Source of the DNA: Candidatus Aenigmatarchaeota archaeon
GTDB lineage: Archaea > Aenigmatarchaeota > Aenigmatarchaeia > GW2011-AR5
DNA: 11,634 nucleotides
Direction of reading: 5' to 3'
Assembly (NCBI GenBank): GCA_018304565.1
Contig: JAGVVX010000014.1
Span: 1-11,634, forward strand
Shown one piece after another: positions 1 to 6,228 of the stretch. A model generated the notes under the pieces. The model did no database searches. It was given only the letters and a program-made list of their open reading frames with translations, and was not told where the DNA came from. The position numbers and the translations under genes are program-made. Numbering within the stretch: the stretch's first letter is position 1; each line of letters starts with the position of its first letter.

Positions 1-97
1 AAGCCAAGACAAGCATCCGATAACAAAAGCATGGGCCAAGTATACGTTTATTGTTGCTTTATCCACGTAATCATGCTATTGAATTTTGCTGTTAGTT
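1..97. other. Left-edge intergenic stretch
   Basis: No gene is supported here. The stretch is moderately A/T-rich and lies downstream of the minus-strand dehydrogenase that ends at 98. No convincing hairpin or RNA gene was seen. Confidence 0.5.
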
Positions 98-742
98 TCA
101 TTTCTTCAGAAGCTTGAATCCGTGCGTCCAGTGGTCGTTAAGAAAGCCGTAACGTATCCAGAGCATCGCTAACGCTTCTAAGAGGTACGACTGTTCTATG
201 CTGCCCATGTCGTGCACGTTTTCCCAGCCGAACTTCATGGCTATTTCCCTTACCGTCTTTTTTGCAGCTCCATCGTTCCCGGCTATGAAAAGGTCAGGCT
301 TGCCTTCTGCGAGATGAGGGTTTGTCATGTAACTGGCAGCTATTATGTTGAATGCCTTGACTACTTTTGCCTGAGGCAGCCATCCCTGGATTCTAGCGCC
401 GGCAGAATCAGGGTAAGCGACATCCAGTTTCGGGGCGCCCGCTGAAAAGTCAAGGGGGTTCGTAACGTCTATGACAATCTTGCCTGTAAAATTCTCTTTG
501 CCTGCAAGCTTGATGGCATTTTCCGTGGCGCCCTTCTCCCAGTGGGTTGCTAGAACTATCAATTCTCCGAAAGCAGCGGCACTTGCAAAACTGCCCGCTT
601 CAGCCTTTGTTTTTGCCAGCCATTCCTGCACTTCCTTCTTCGACGGGTCTCTGGAACCTATCAGTACCCGGTGGCCTAGTTTTGCAAAACCCTCGCCCAG
701 AGTCTGCCCGACTTCGCCTGTACCTAGAACACCTATTTTCAT
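98..742 (-). CDS. F420-dependent NADP reductase-like dehydrogenase
   Basis: This 214-residue Rossmann protein resembles the NADPH:F420 oxidoreductase / NAD(P)-binding domain family, which moves hydride between NADP and coenzyme F420 in the cytosol. The N-terminus has the dinucleotide loop GTGEVG (residues 7-12). GSRDP (29-33) follows at the end of the second strand, where family members bind the 2'-phosphate of NADP. DVTNPLD (92-98) and VVKAFN (around 128-133) are also family-like. The length fits the family (about 210-230). The ATG at 742 is chosen because a TATA-like box at 769-778 places transcription start within a few bases, so the message is probably leaderless. It diverges from nreA. 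The family is clear, but the true cofactor (F420 or another flavin) cannot be read from sequence, and related non-F420 reductases exist. Confidence 0.85.
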   Translation of the reverse strand: MKIGVLGTGEVGQTLGEGFAKLGHRVLIGSRDPSKKEVQEWLAKTKAEAGSFASAAAFGELIVLATHWEKGATENAIKLAGKENFTGKIVIDVTNPLDFSAGAPKLDVAYPDSAGARIQGWLPQAKVVKAFNIIAASYMTNPHLAEGKPDLFIAGNDGAAKKTVREIAMKFGWENVHDMGSIEQSYLLEALAMLWIRYGFLNDHWTHGFKLLKK

Positions 743-768
743 ATAACCAAAACTATTTCTTCAGGCAG

Positions 769-778
769 AAATAAATAA
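769..778. promoter_or_regulatory. Shared bidirectional TATA-like box (dehydrogenase / nreA)
   Basis: The A/T-rich block AAATAAATAA lies between two divergent genes. Its centre is about 25 bases from the ATG at 797 (plus) and about 31 from the ATG at 742 (minus). Either gene would then be leaderless or nearly so. The box is read by pattern only. Confidence 0.5.
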
Positions 779-796
779 CATTGTGTGGTGTCCAGG

Positions 797-1981
797 ATGA
801 TTCGCGGCAAAGCTGCCTATATTGAACGATTAACAAAGAGGATGAAATTCCATTCAGCTTCTGTTGGCGAGAAAATAGACGGATCTTCGCCGCCCAGTGT
901 TTTCATTGGCAGATATGGATACCCAAAAGTCTTCATCGGGCCTTTGGTGCCGCCGACACATGGCGATACAGCCATAATGGATCTGCCAGAACAGTGGATC
1001 GGAAGCAAAGATGCTGCGGATATCATAAATTTCCGCCTTCAGCTTGTAAGGGGGAAAGAAGCCGTACACGCCAGTAAAGGCATTGAATCTAACAGGACTG
1101 TGAATCTTGTTCGCGAGATAGCTCTGGCAAAAGATTCGGTTGATGTTGAAGTCGAGTTCTCAAAGCTCCCCAGGGGCAGGTTTTTCAACGAGGATGTGCA
1201 GCCGTTTGGTCCAAGCGCGCCAATGAGAGAAGTGAGCGCCAGTGCCGAGAAATTTGAACCTAACATGGAAAAGGCATTCTATGACACTGATCTTCTCTCA
1301 AGAGACGCAGTCATTTCTCTGTACGAAAAAGGCTTGGCAGTCTCGAGCCTGCAGAAAGCCTTGAGCGTCGGCGCTTTCGGCCTTCAGAAAAACCGCCGTC
1401 TGGTGCCTACGCGCTGGAGCATTACTGCAGTGGACGACATGCTGGGGAAAAATCTGCTGCAGCAAGTCAGGTTCCTCCCAATAATAGATGAATATAGGGT
1501 CTACGAGACGCAGAATCTTAGCAACAGGTTTGTTGTTATACTGACCCCGACAATGTGGCAATACGAGACAATGGAGGCGTTCTTCCCGCAGGTTATAGGA
1601 GATCATCTGGAAATTTACGGCGACCACGAAGGCTACGAGGGCAAGAAAGGCTACGCGCTTATAGGAGGCTGCTATTACTCTGCAAAGCTTGCCATAGCTG
1701 AACATTTGGCACGTGAAAGAAGACAGGCGGGAGCCATCGTGCTCCGTGAATGCTATGAAGGTTACATACCTCTCGGTGTCTGGAATGTTCGTGAAAATAT
1801 GAGGGATGCCATGGGCAAACCGCATCAAAATTTTGAAACAATGAAACAGGCAATGGATTACGCAGCAACCCGCCTCAGAGTACCTATGGATATGTGGAGA
1901 AGAAAAAGCAAGCTGCTCACTAATCGCTATTCAGCAAAGACATTAAGCTTTTTCCTAGACCGAATGAAAGCATCAGCCTGA
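797..1981 (+). CDS. nreA: NreA-family archaeal DNA repair protein
   Basis: This 394-residue protein belongs to the archaeal Nre family, whose members bind the PCNA clamp and help in DNA-damage tolerance. Hallmarks are the N-terminal block around residues 31-50 (SPPSVFIGRYGYP, then VFIGPL), VPTRWSITAVDD (203-214) and the glycine/tyrosine block GGCYYSAKLA (290-299). The C-terminal segment SAKTLSFF (379-386) sits where family members carry a PCNA-interacting motif; here the usual leading Gln is Ser and the middle hydrophobic is Thr, so it is degenerate. Many family members begin with a Cys-rich zinc module. None is present, and an in-frame stop at 776-778 rules out a longer upstream version. ATG 797 is preferred over GTG 785 or 788 because the TATA-like box at 769-778 predicts transcription starting near 798. 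The last 9 bases overlap the convergent lipoprotein gene. Confidence 0.88.
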   Translation: MIRGKAAYIERLTKRMKFHSASVGEKIDGSSPPSVFIGRYGYPKVFIGPLVPPTHGDTAIMDLPEQWIGSKDAADIINFRLQLVRGKEAVHASKGIESNRTVNLVREIALAKDSVDVEVEFSKLPRGRFFNEDVQPFGPSAPMREVSASAEKFEPNMEKAFYDTDLLSRDAVISLYEKGLAVSSLQKALSVGAFGLQKNRRLVPTRWSITAVDDMLGKNLLQQVRFLPIIDEYRVYETQNLSNRFVVILTPTMWQYETMEAFFPQVIGDHLEIYGDHEGYEGKKGYALIGGCYYSAKLAIAEHLARERRQAGAIVLRECYEGYIPLGVWNVRENMRDAMGKPHQNFETMKQAMDYAATRLRVPMDMWRRKSKLLTNRYSAKTLSFFLDRMKASA

Positions 1982-2407
1982 AAGCAAGCCATGAAGGTTT
2001 GCGGCCCTTTTGACGAACTTCGGGTCCATGAAGGTTCCGTCCCCTTTGGCTTTCATGATGTACAGATGATACTCAGTGGTGCCAATGGCGCCGTCGGCGC
2101 CCGTATCGAGGACATAAAACAAGTCAGGCCTGCCGTTGCCGGCGCCGTCTCTCAGATAAACGTCTACGGGCTTTTTTCCGAGAACGGCTACATTTGTTTC
2201 TTCGCCTAATTTTCCGCCGCCTATGTTAAGCTGCGAAACAATATAATAATCACTGGATACATGATAAGATCTCAGGGATACCCTGTCGGGCTGTTCGTCG
2301 CCGTTGATGTCCGTATAACTTATATCCCTGCTACTATCCCTGATACTGCATCCTGCGCCTGCAAGGGTCAGCCCGGCAAGGCCCAGAGCGGCCAATGACA
2401 TTCTCAT
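1973..2407 (-). CDS. Putative secreted lipoprotein with FG-GAP/VCBS-like Ca-binding repeats
   Basis: This 144-residue protein starts with a short hydrophobic signal-like segment (residues 3-19) ending in AGAGC at Cys20. This suggests lipid anchoring outside the membrane, although the classical Leu at -3 is replaced by Gly, so the lipobox is imperfect. The mature part is rich in Asp/Gly loops: DINGDEQPD (33-41), DGAGNGRPD (87-95), DTGADG (101-106) and KGDGTF (121-126). These match the calcium-loop pattern of FG-GAP/VCBS repeats. ATG 2407 is chosen over the upstream GTG at 2431 because GGAG lies five bases before it; this is one of the few convincing ribosome sites in the window. It diverges from thiI and its 3' end overlaps nreA by 9 bases. 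The ligand and role are unknown. It could also be a non-lipidated secreted protein. Confidence 0.6.
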   Translation of the reverse strand: MRMSLAALGLAGLTLAGAGCSIRDSSRDISYTDINGDEQPDRVSLRSYHVSSDYYIVSQLNIGGGKLGEETNVAVLGKKPVDVYLRDGAGNGRPDLFYVLDTGADGAIGTTEYHLYIMKAKGDGTFMDPKFVKRAANLHGLLSG

Positions 2408-2433
2408 GGAATCTCCAAGTATAACATGCACAT

Positions 2434-2446
2434 TAAAGTTTTTATG
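2434..2446. promoter_or_regulatory. Divergent TATA-like region (lipoprotein / thiI)
   Basis: An A/T block between the two divergent genes. On plus, the part centred near 2436 is 25 bases before the thiI ATG, so thiI looks leaderless. On minus, ATAAAAAC centred near 2441 predicts a start near 2416, leaving a nine-base leader that is almost entirely the GGAG ribosome site. Confidence 0.45.
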
Positions 2447-2460
2447 CCTTCAGTTAATCC

Positions 2461-3585
2461 ATGCATGACTGCGTTGTCGTACATTACGGCGAGATAGGAA
2501 CCAAAGGCAAGAACAGGGGATTTTTCGAGAACAAATTAATGGATAACATAAAGAAAATCATAGATACAAAAATAGATAAGCAATATGGCAGACTTGTTTT
2601 AGAAGGAAATCCTAAGAATCTTGCAGATTTATCGGGCGTTTTAGGTATTGTATCATTTTCTCCTGCAGTTCGCACAGAACTTGATATTGAAAAGATAAAA
2701 GATAAAGCCCTTCTATTAGCAAAAGAAAATCCAGCCGGCACATTTGCAATAGAGACTAAACGTTCAAACAAAAACTTCACACTTGATTCTAAGCAGATCA
2801 ACAGAATTGTTGGCGAGCATGTAGCAAAAAATACAGGAATGAAAGTCGACCTTAATAGTCCCGTCAAGAAAATTTTTATCGAAGTCTCGGACAAAGAATG
2901 CTACATTTACGATAAAAAGATCCCGGGTCCGGGAGGGCTGCCTGTCGGCGTTTCCGGCACGGTTGTGTCTTTGCTTTCTGGCGGCATAGACTCGCCTGTT
3001 GCTTCATATCTAATGATGAAGCGCGGCTGCAACGTCGTTTTCGTCCACTTCCACAACTACACCTCGAAGATTGAGGAAAAGATAGAGAAGCTTGTAGCGG
3101 TTCTGAACAAGTACCAGTATAAATCCAAACTCTATATGGTGCCTTTCTTCCCTATCCAGGAGAAAATAATAGAAAAAATTCCTGAAACCCACAGGATGAT
3201 TGTTTATCGCAGGGTGATGATGAGAATTGCCGGGAAGATAGCGGAAAAAGAAGGGGCAAAGGCTCTGGTAACCGGAGACAACCTGGCGCAGGTTGCAAGC
3301 CAGACGCTCGACAACCTCGATGTGATTCATTCCGCTTCAAACGAAACAGTCTTCTCGCCGCTGATTGGAATGGACAAAAACGATATAATAGATATTGCAA
3401 AAAATATAGCAACTTATGACCTGTCCATACTGCCGTATCCTGACTGCTGCACGTATATGATTGCAAAGCATCCTGAGACTCGGGCAAAAAAAGAAGAAAT
3501 AGAAAGCATGGAAAAGGAGCTTGATATTAAAGCACTCGTAGATTATGGCATTGAGAAAGCTGAAGTGAAGGAAATTAGCGCGTAA
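2461..3585 (+). CDS. thiI: tRNA 4-thiouridine synthetase ThiI (THUMP + PP-loop)
   Basis: This 374-residue protein is ThiI, which adenylates U8 of tRNA and transfers sulfur to make 4-thiouridine. The N-terminal ferredoxin-like/THUMP region (about 1-165) opens with a family-typical block around HYGEIGTKGKNRGFFE (residues 8-23). The PP-loop ATPase follows with SGGIDSPVA (173-181). TGDNLAQVASQTLDNL (271-286) is the conserved downstream signature. PDCCTYMI (327-334) contains adjacent Cys329-Cys330 where the catalytic Cys of the E. coli enzyme (Cys344) aligns. The rhodanese domain that extends E. coli ThiI to 482 residues is absent, as usual in archaea, so sulfur must come by another route. The message appears leaderless. 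The early part of the gene is more A/T-rich than the PP-loop half. Confidence 0.93.
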   Translation: MHDCVVVHYGEIGTKGKNRGFFENKLMDNIKKIIDTKIDKQYGRLVLEGNPKNLADLSGVLGIVSFSPAVRTELDIEKIKDKALLLAKENPAGTFAIETKRSNKNFTLDSKQINRIVGEHVAKNTGMKVDLNSPVKKIFIEVSDKECYIYDKKIPGPGGLPVGVSGTVVSLLSGGIDSPVASYLMMKRGCNVVFVHFHNYTSKIEEKIEKLVAVLNKYQYKSKLYMVPFFPIQEKIIEKIPETHRMIVYRRVMMRIAGKIAEKEGAKALVTGDNLAQVASQTLDNLDVIHSASNETVFSPLIGMDKNDIIDIAKNIATYDLSILPYPDCCTYMIAKHPETRAKKEEIESMEKELDIKALVDYGIEKAEVKEISA

Positions 3586-3630
3586 AGGGCCCGCTGAACG
3601 GGAAGGCGGCGAAACATTAGGAAAGCCCCG
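3586..3630. other. thiI-sodN intergenic, G/C-rich
   Basis: A short G/C-rich stretch between thiI and the sodN promoter. CCCG and CGGG flank CTGAA and could form only a 4-bp stem, too weak to call a terminator. Confidence 0.25.
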
Positions 3631-3645
3631 ATATATCTTTAAATT
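3631..3645 (+). promoter_or_regulatory. sodN TATA-box promoter
   Basis: ATATATCTTTAAATT is a good archaeal TATA region centred near 3638, about 27 bases before the sodN ATG at 3667. This predicts a leaderless or near-leaderless sodN mRNA with its own promoter, separate from thiI. Confidence 0.6.
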
Positions 3646-3666
3646 TGTAAGAAAAAACGAAACATT

Positions 3667-4197
3667 ATGCAGCTCATTCACAGATTTTTTGAAGCCATCA
3701 ACAGAATTCTGCCTGCTAAACCCGTATATGCCCACTGCGACATACCATGCGGCATCTACGACCCGCATCTTGCACAGATGGCAGCACATACGGTCATAAG
3801 AATGAACACGCTTATTGGCGAGCTTCAAAAAGAACACGGGAAAGATCACAAAGATCATAATCACAATCACATGCAGGAACATGTGCACAAAATGGCGCGC
3901 TATACGCTTGTCAAGGAAGAGCACGCTGAATTGTGCAAAAAAGAAATTCGCATATTATGGGGCGATTACTTCAAGCCCGAACACGCTGATAAGCATCCAG
4001 AGCTGCACGAACTTGTCTGGAATGTAATGAAGCAGGCATCAAAAGCCAGGCAGGAGATAAACATGCAAGCTGCTGAAGACCTGTTGGAAACTGTAAACAA
4101 GATAGCAGAGATCTTCTGGGAGACCAAAGGCGTGAAAACTTCCCGGGTGAAAGCGCCTTATCCAACCGGCAGGGAAATTGTTGTGCCAAAACTATAA
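3667..4197 (+). CDS. sodN: Nickel superoxide dismutase precursor SodN
   Basis: The protein has the signature nickel hook of Ni-SOD, which dismutates superoxide to O2 and H2O2. HCDIPCGIYDP lies at residues 23-33 and supplies the expected His1, Cys2, Cys6 and Tyr9 equivalents (His23, Cys24, Cys28, Tyr31). The first 22 residues, MQLIHRFFEA to PVYA, form an N-terminal extension that must be removed so that His23 becomes the metal-binding N-terminus. The four-helix body is recognisable in LVKEEHAEL (81-89), ILWGDYFKPEH (96-106) and IFWETKG (149-155). The mature form would be about 154 residues, longer than the roughly 117 of the Streptomyces enzyme. The excess comes mainly from a His-rich loop (57-75, seven His) and a C-terminal tail ending REIVVPKL. 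The processing protease SodX is encoded downstream at 5589. The family call is firm; archaeal examples are uncommon to my knowledge. Confidence 0.95.
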   Translation: MQLIHRFFEAINRILPAKPVYAHCDIPCGIYDPHLAQMAAHTVIRMNTLIGELQKEHGKDHKDHNHNHMQEHVHKMARYTLVKEEHAELCKKEIRILWGDYFKPEHADKHPELHELVWNVMKQASKARQEINMQAAEDLLETVNKIAEIFWETKGVKTSRVKAPYPTGREIVVPKL

Positions 4198-4203
4198 CTG
4201 TAA

Positions 4204-4468
4204 TCAACAGATAAGCTTGTACATGAAGGGTTCTTCATGAATATTGCAGACTTCGTAAGAACAGCTGTCAGGGAGAAGATAGAAGCCGTTAAAGTTATTG
4301 AAATCCGTGATAATGTCAGCTTTTCACAGGCAAAAAAAAGAAATACTTGATTATCTATCAAAAAAAGAAAACTCTTATGCTTCAGATGTTTCAGAAGACC
4401 TAAAATTGGATCTTGATCTGGTTTTTTCTGTCCTGAAAGAACTGAAAAGAGAGGGAAAAATTGAATGA
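4204..4468 (+). pseudogene. Broken RHH + winged-helix transcription regulator
   Basis: Two frames join into one typical archaeal regulator. The first (4204-4339, codons from STDKLVHEGFF to IEIRDNVSFSQAKK) is the second half of a ribbon-helix-helix domain and linker. The second frame continues with EILDYLSKKENSYAS, then a winged helix ending VLKELKREGKIE at 4468. The switch falls in a run of eight A at 4332-4339; seven would keep the frame. The 5' end is also damaged: the first strand and half of helix A are missing, and stops lie at 4195 and 4201. Only shorter pieces can start with ATG: 4237-4350 (37 aa) and 4313-4468 (51 aa, mainly the winged helix). The second could still be expressed as a mini-regulator. 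A sequencing error could explain the A-run but not the lost N-terminus. Confidence 0.7.
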
Positions 4469-4644
4469 CTGTATTATCAGCACCAGGCGACAAAATAATT
4501 GGAGAAAGAATTATATGCCAGTACCGGAAAGAAAGAAATTCAATCTTAATTCGATTGACAGGCGGTCATAGAGGATTAAGAAGAGTTATCAAAGGATTAC
4601 CAGCAGAAGCTATTGTAGATAAGCCTTGGAATATAAGGAAATAG
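4465..4644 (+). CDS. Unknown 59-residue protein, coupled to the regulator remnant
   Basis: An ORF of 59 codons whose ATG overlaps the regulator stop as ATGA, the usual sign of translational coupling. The protein starts MTVLSAPGDKIIGERII and has a basic middle (residues 30-43, ending GLRRVIK); it ends VDKPWNIRK. I do not recognise a family. It has no signal peptide or membrane segment. Its partner gene is decayed, so it may be decaying too. Shifting frame over its last codons would extend the reading into the sodN-like tail described at 4635-4661, so the 3' end may also be altered. Confidence 0.45.
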   Translation: MTVLSAPGDKIIGERIICQYRKERNSILIRLTGGHRGLRRVIKGLPAEAIVDKPWNIRK

Positions 4645-4661
4645 TCTTGCCAAAGCTATAG
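4635..4661 (+). pseudogene. Echo of the sodN 3' end
   Basis: Read in its own frame this gives KEIVLPKL and a stop, against REIVVPKL and a stop at the end of sodN (4171-4197). By direct base comparison 21 of 27 positions agree, and four of the six differences fall in third codon positions. This suggests a relic of a second sodN copy or of a recombination at the locus. An in-frame stop at 4620-4622 shows no complete gene is attached. The match is short, so chance remains possible. Confidence 0.4.
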
Positions 4662-4686
4662 TTTTTACTAAAGAATAGTCACAATA

Positions 4687-4696
4687 GTTAAATTTA
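4687..4696 (+). promoter_or_regulatory. TATA-like box for methyltransferase-sodX unit
   Basis: GTTAAATTTA is centred near 4692 and predicts transcription start near 4717. That lies after the first ATG (4702) and just before ATG 4723. A second candidate, GTTTATATGA at 4717-4726, would favour ATG 4741. Confidence 0.4.
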
Positions 4697-4701
4697 AGAA
4701 T

Positions 4702-5586
4702 ATGTTTGTTTTCAAAGTTTATATGAAATATTTGCCGCATATGCGAGGAATTACTAAGTCAGCTGATCTAGCTTTTCTTCCGTTAACGCCTGAAATGAGA
4801 ATTCTGTGGACTGAATTTACAAGGCAAACAGGCTACGGTCCAGCAAGAGAAGCTGACTATATAGAAAAATTCTACGAGTGGTATAACAAAATAGAAGACA
4901 AAAGAAAAACATTCGTTGACAGCATCCATTCAGGAAAAGACGTATATAGAGATGAAGGTTTACATCCAAGACTTAGAAGAAAGATAGAAAGCATTGAAGA
5001 TGGAAGGTTTATTATTGAATTTGGCTGCGGTACGGGAGAAACGGTATTGCCGTACCTGAAACCAAATCAATGGTATATTGGTATAGATACTTCTCGTTTC
5101 AGCCTTGAGTATGCTTCGCAGACCTATGGGATTCCTATTGCTGCAGATACTGAACAAGAAGAAATTCCTAAAAAATATCTGCAATTTGGGGCACTACCGG
5201 ATGCCATACCACTGCCTTTGGTCAAGTGGTTTGATGAAGCTGTTGCAAGTATGGTTTTACATCACGTTGCTGATTGCAACGCAAGCATCAGGTCTATGAT
5301 GAGACTATTACTACCGGGAGCTAATTATTTCATAGCAACGTTCAATTCAGATGCGAGACCGGAAATAGATGAACTCTTTGGAGTGGTTAAGCAAAGAGAT
5401 GAGACAAAAACAGTTGGCGATTTCAACCTGCCTCAGGGAAAGCTACCTGATGAAACAATCTATTTCCATGATAATCAAGCTCTGCATAATGAGTTACAAA
5501 AACACTCTGATTTTGTTCATGCAGAGGAATGTATGGGTATTTTACAGATTTTTGAAGGAATTAAAAGAAATAACGCCAGAAAATAA
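4702..5586 (+). CDS. Class I SAM-dependent methyltransferase
   Basis: This 294-residue protein has a Rossmann methyltransferase core. Motif I is IIEFGCGTGE (residues 104-113), the acidic end of strand 2 is GIDTS (127-131), and the motif IV region is FDEAVASMVLHHV (177-189). An N-terminal helical region of about 100 residues, including LTPEMRILWTEFTRQTGYG, precedes the core and may select the substrate. No substrate can be named; the core resembles the broad Methyltransf_11/25 groups. Its stop is only two bases before the sodX start, so the two genes are almost certainly cotranscribed. Starts at 4723 (MKYLPHMRG) or 4741 (MRGITKSA) fit the TATA positions better than 4702. It may simply be a neighbour or may act on SodN or a nickel-handling partner; nothing in the sequence decides. 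Confidence 0.8.
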   Translation: MFVFKVYMKYLPHMRGITKSADLAFLPLTPEMRILWTEFTRQTGYGPAREADYIEKFYEWYNKIEDKRKTFVDSIHSGKDVYRDEGLHPRLRRKIESIEDGRFIIEFGCGTGETVLPYLKPNQWYIGIDTSRFSLEYASQTYGIPIAADTEQEEIPKKYLQFGALPDAIPLPLVKWFDEAVASMVLHHVADCNASIRSMMRLLLPGANYFIATFNSDARPEIDELFGVVKQRDETKTVGDFNLPQGKLPDETIYFHDNQALHNELQKHSDFVHAEECMGILQIFEGIKRNNARK

Positions 5587-5588
5587 AA

Positions 5589-5852
5589 ATGCTTCCTCTT
5601 TCTCGCTATCGTGTCACCGGCAGAAGCATGGAGCCTAATTTCTTTGATGGCGATTATGTTATTGCTTTTTCCTATATTTTCAACAAACCAAAAATAGGAG
5701 ACGTTATTGTATTCAAGAAAGGTAAGATGTTTCTAATAAAACGAATTGAAAAAGCAGGCGATATAAAAATTGTTGTAACTGGAGACAACAGTAAAAATAA
5801 ATTCATAGTGTATAAAAAAGACATCTTAGGAAAAGTTATTTCTAGAATCTAA
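5589..5852 (+). CDS. sodX: SodX-type SodN maturation protease (S26-like)
   Basis: This 87-residue protein is a compact signal-peptidase-fold protease of the SodX kind, which removes the SodN propeptide. The Ser-Lys dyad is visible: Ser13 in GRSMEPNF (11-18) and Lys51 in FLIKRI (48-53). GDVIVFK (37-43) and GDNSKNK (65-71) are further S26 boxes. No membrane anchor is present, unlike LepB/Sec11, so it should act in the cytosol on a cytosolic precursor. The presence of a SodN precursor 1.4 kb upstream makes the assignment strong. The gene follows the methyltransferase by two bases with no clear ribosome site, so reinitiation or coupling is likely. A general S24/S26 peptidase is the alternative. 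Confidence 0.85.
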   Translation: MLPLSRYRVTGRSMEPNFFDGDYVIAFSYIFNKPKIGDVIVFKKGKMFLIKRIEKAGDIKIVVTGDNSKNKFIVYKKDILGKVISRI

Positions 5853-5861
5853 ATTAGGAAC

Positions 5862-6167
5862 TTACTTTCTTTCAGGCGCGCCGGCGACGCGACGGCCTGT
5901 GGCAATTTCTGTGATGCGTATGACTGCTGCTGGGCAGGAATCAGCTGCTCGGCGCAAAGAGTTGCCCATGTCTTCCATGTTTTCATTGGTGAACCTGACA
6001 AACTGCCCGTTGCCTTTGTCTTCGCCTTTCACAAGGTCTGCTTTGCCGTCCCCGTTCATCTTGAAGTTCTCAGGATCGACAAAAGTGCACATGTCTGCGC
6101 CTATGCAGTTCGTGCGGTCATACTCAACAATATACTTGCTTTTCTTTTCACCAGGCTTTTCTTCCAT
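5862..6167 (-). CDS. Small ferredoxin with three cluster cysteines
   Basis: This 101-residue protein is a single-cluster ferredoxin. CIGADMC (residues 21-27) and the distal SCPAAVI (77-83) supply Cys21, Cys27 and Cys78. The second position of the CxxCxxC motif is Ala24, next to Asp25. With three cysteines it may hold a [3Fe-4S] cluster, or a [4Fe-4S] cluster with a non-Cys ligand, as in Pyrococcus ferredoxin where Asp replaces this Cys. It is related to the ferredoxin at 6339: shared EYDR/EHDR before the cluster, DGKADL/DGKSDL after it, and the distal CP motif. The start at 6167 is 24 bases from a TATA-like box and looks leaderless. It converges on sodX with a 9-bp gap. The redox partner is unknown. 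Confidence 0.85.
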   Translation of the reverse strand: MEEKPGEKKSKYIVEYDRTNCIGADMCTFVDPENFKMNGDGKADLVKGEDKGNGQFVRFTNENMEDMGNSLRRAADSCPAAVIRITEIATGRRVAGAPERK

Positions 6168-6185
6168 ATTTCAATTTCTGGTGCG

Positions 6186-6197
6186 AATTTATTTAAG
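6186..6197. promoter_or_regulatory. Shared TATA-like box between the two ferredoxin transcripts
   Basis: AATTTATTTAAG is centred near 6191. On minus it is 24 bases from ATG 6167, predicting a leaderless mRNA. On plus it predicts a start near 6216, leaving about 13 bases before the ATG of the small ORF at 6229. Confidence 0.5.
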
Positions 6198-6228
6198 CCG
6201 TCGTTACAATTATGCATAGCGATAAACT

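Noticed and set aside
1298..1828. Long minus-strand open frame (176 codons) opposite nreA
   Set aside because: It lies wholly inside the nreA coding region, has no plausible promoter or domain, and is Phe/Cys/His-rich as antisense shadows usually are.
3596..3606. Possible terminator hairpin after thiI
   Set aside because: Only about four G/C pairs and no T tract follow.
3337..3924. 195-codon minus-strand frame across the thiI 3' end and sodN 5' end, with hydrophobic stretches
   Set aside because: It runs opposite two confidently identified genes, and its hydrophobic residues reflect antisense of A-rich codons.
4158..4493. Minus-strand 111-codon frame across the region after sodN
   Set aside because: The plus strand here reads as a recognisable RHH/winged-helix regulator, so the minus-strand frame is a shadow.
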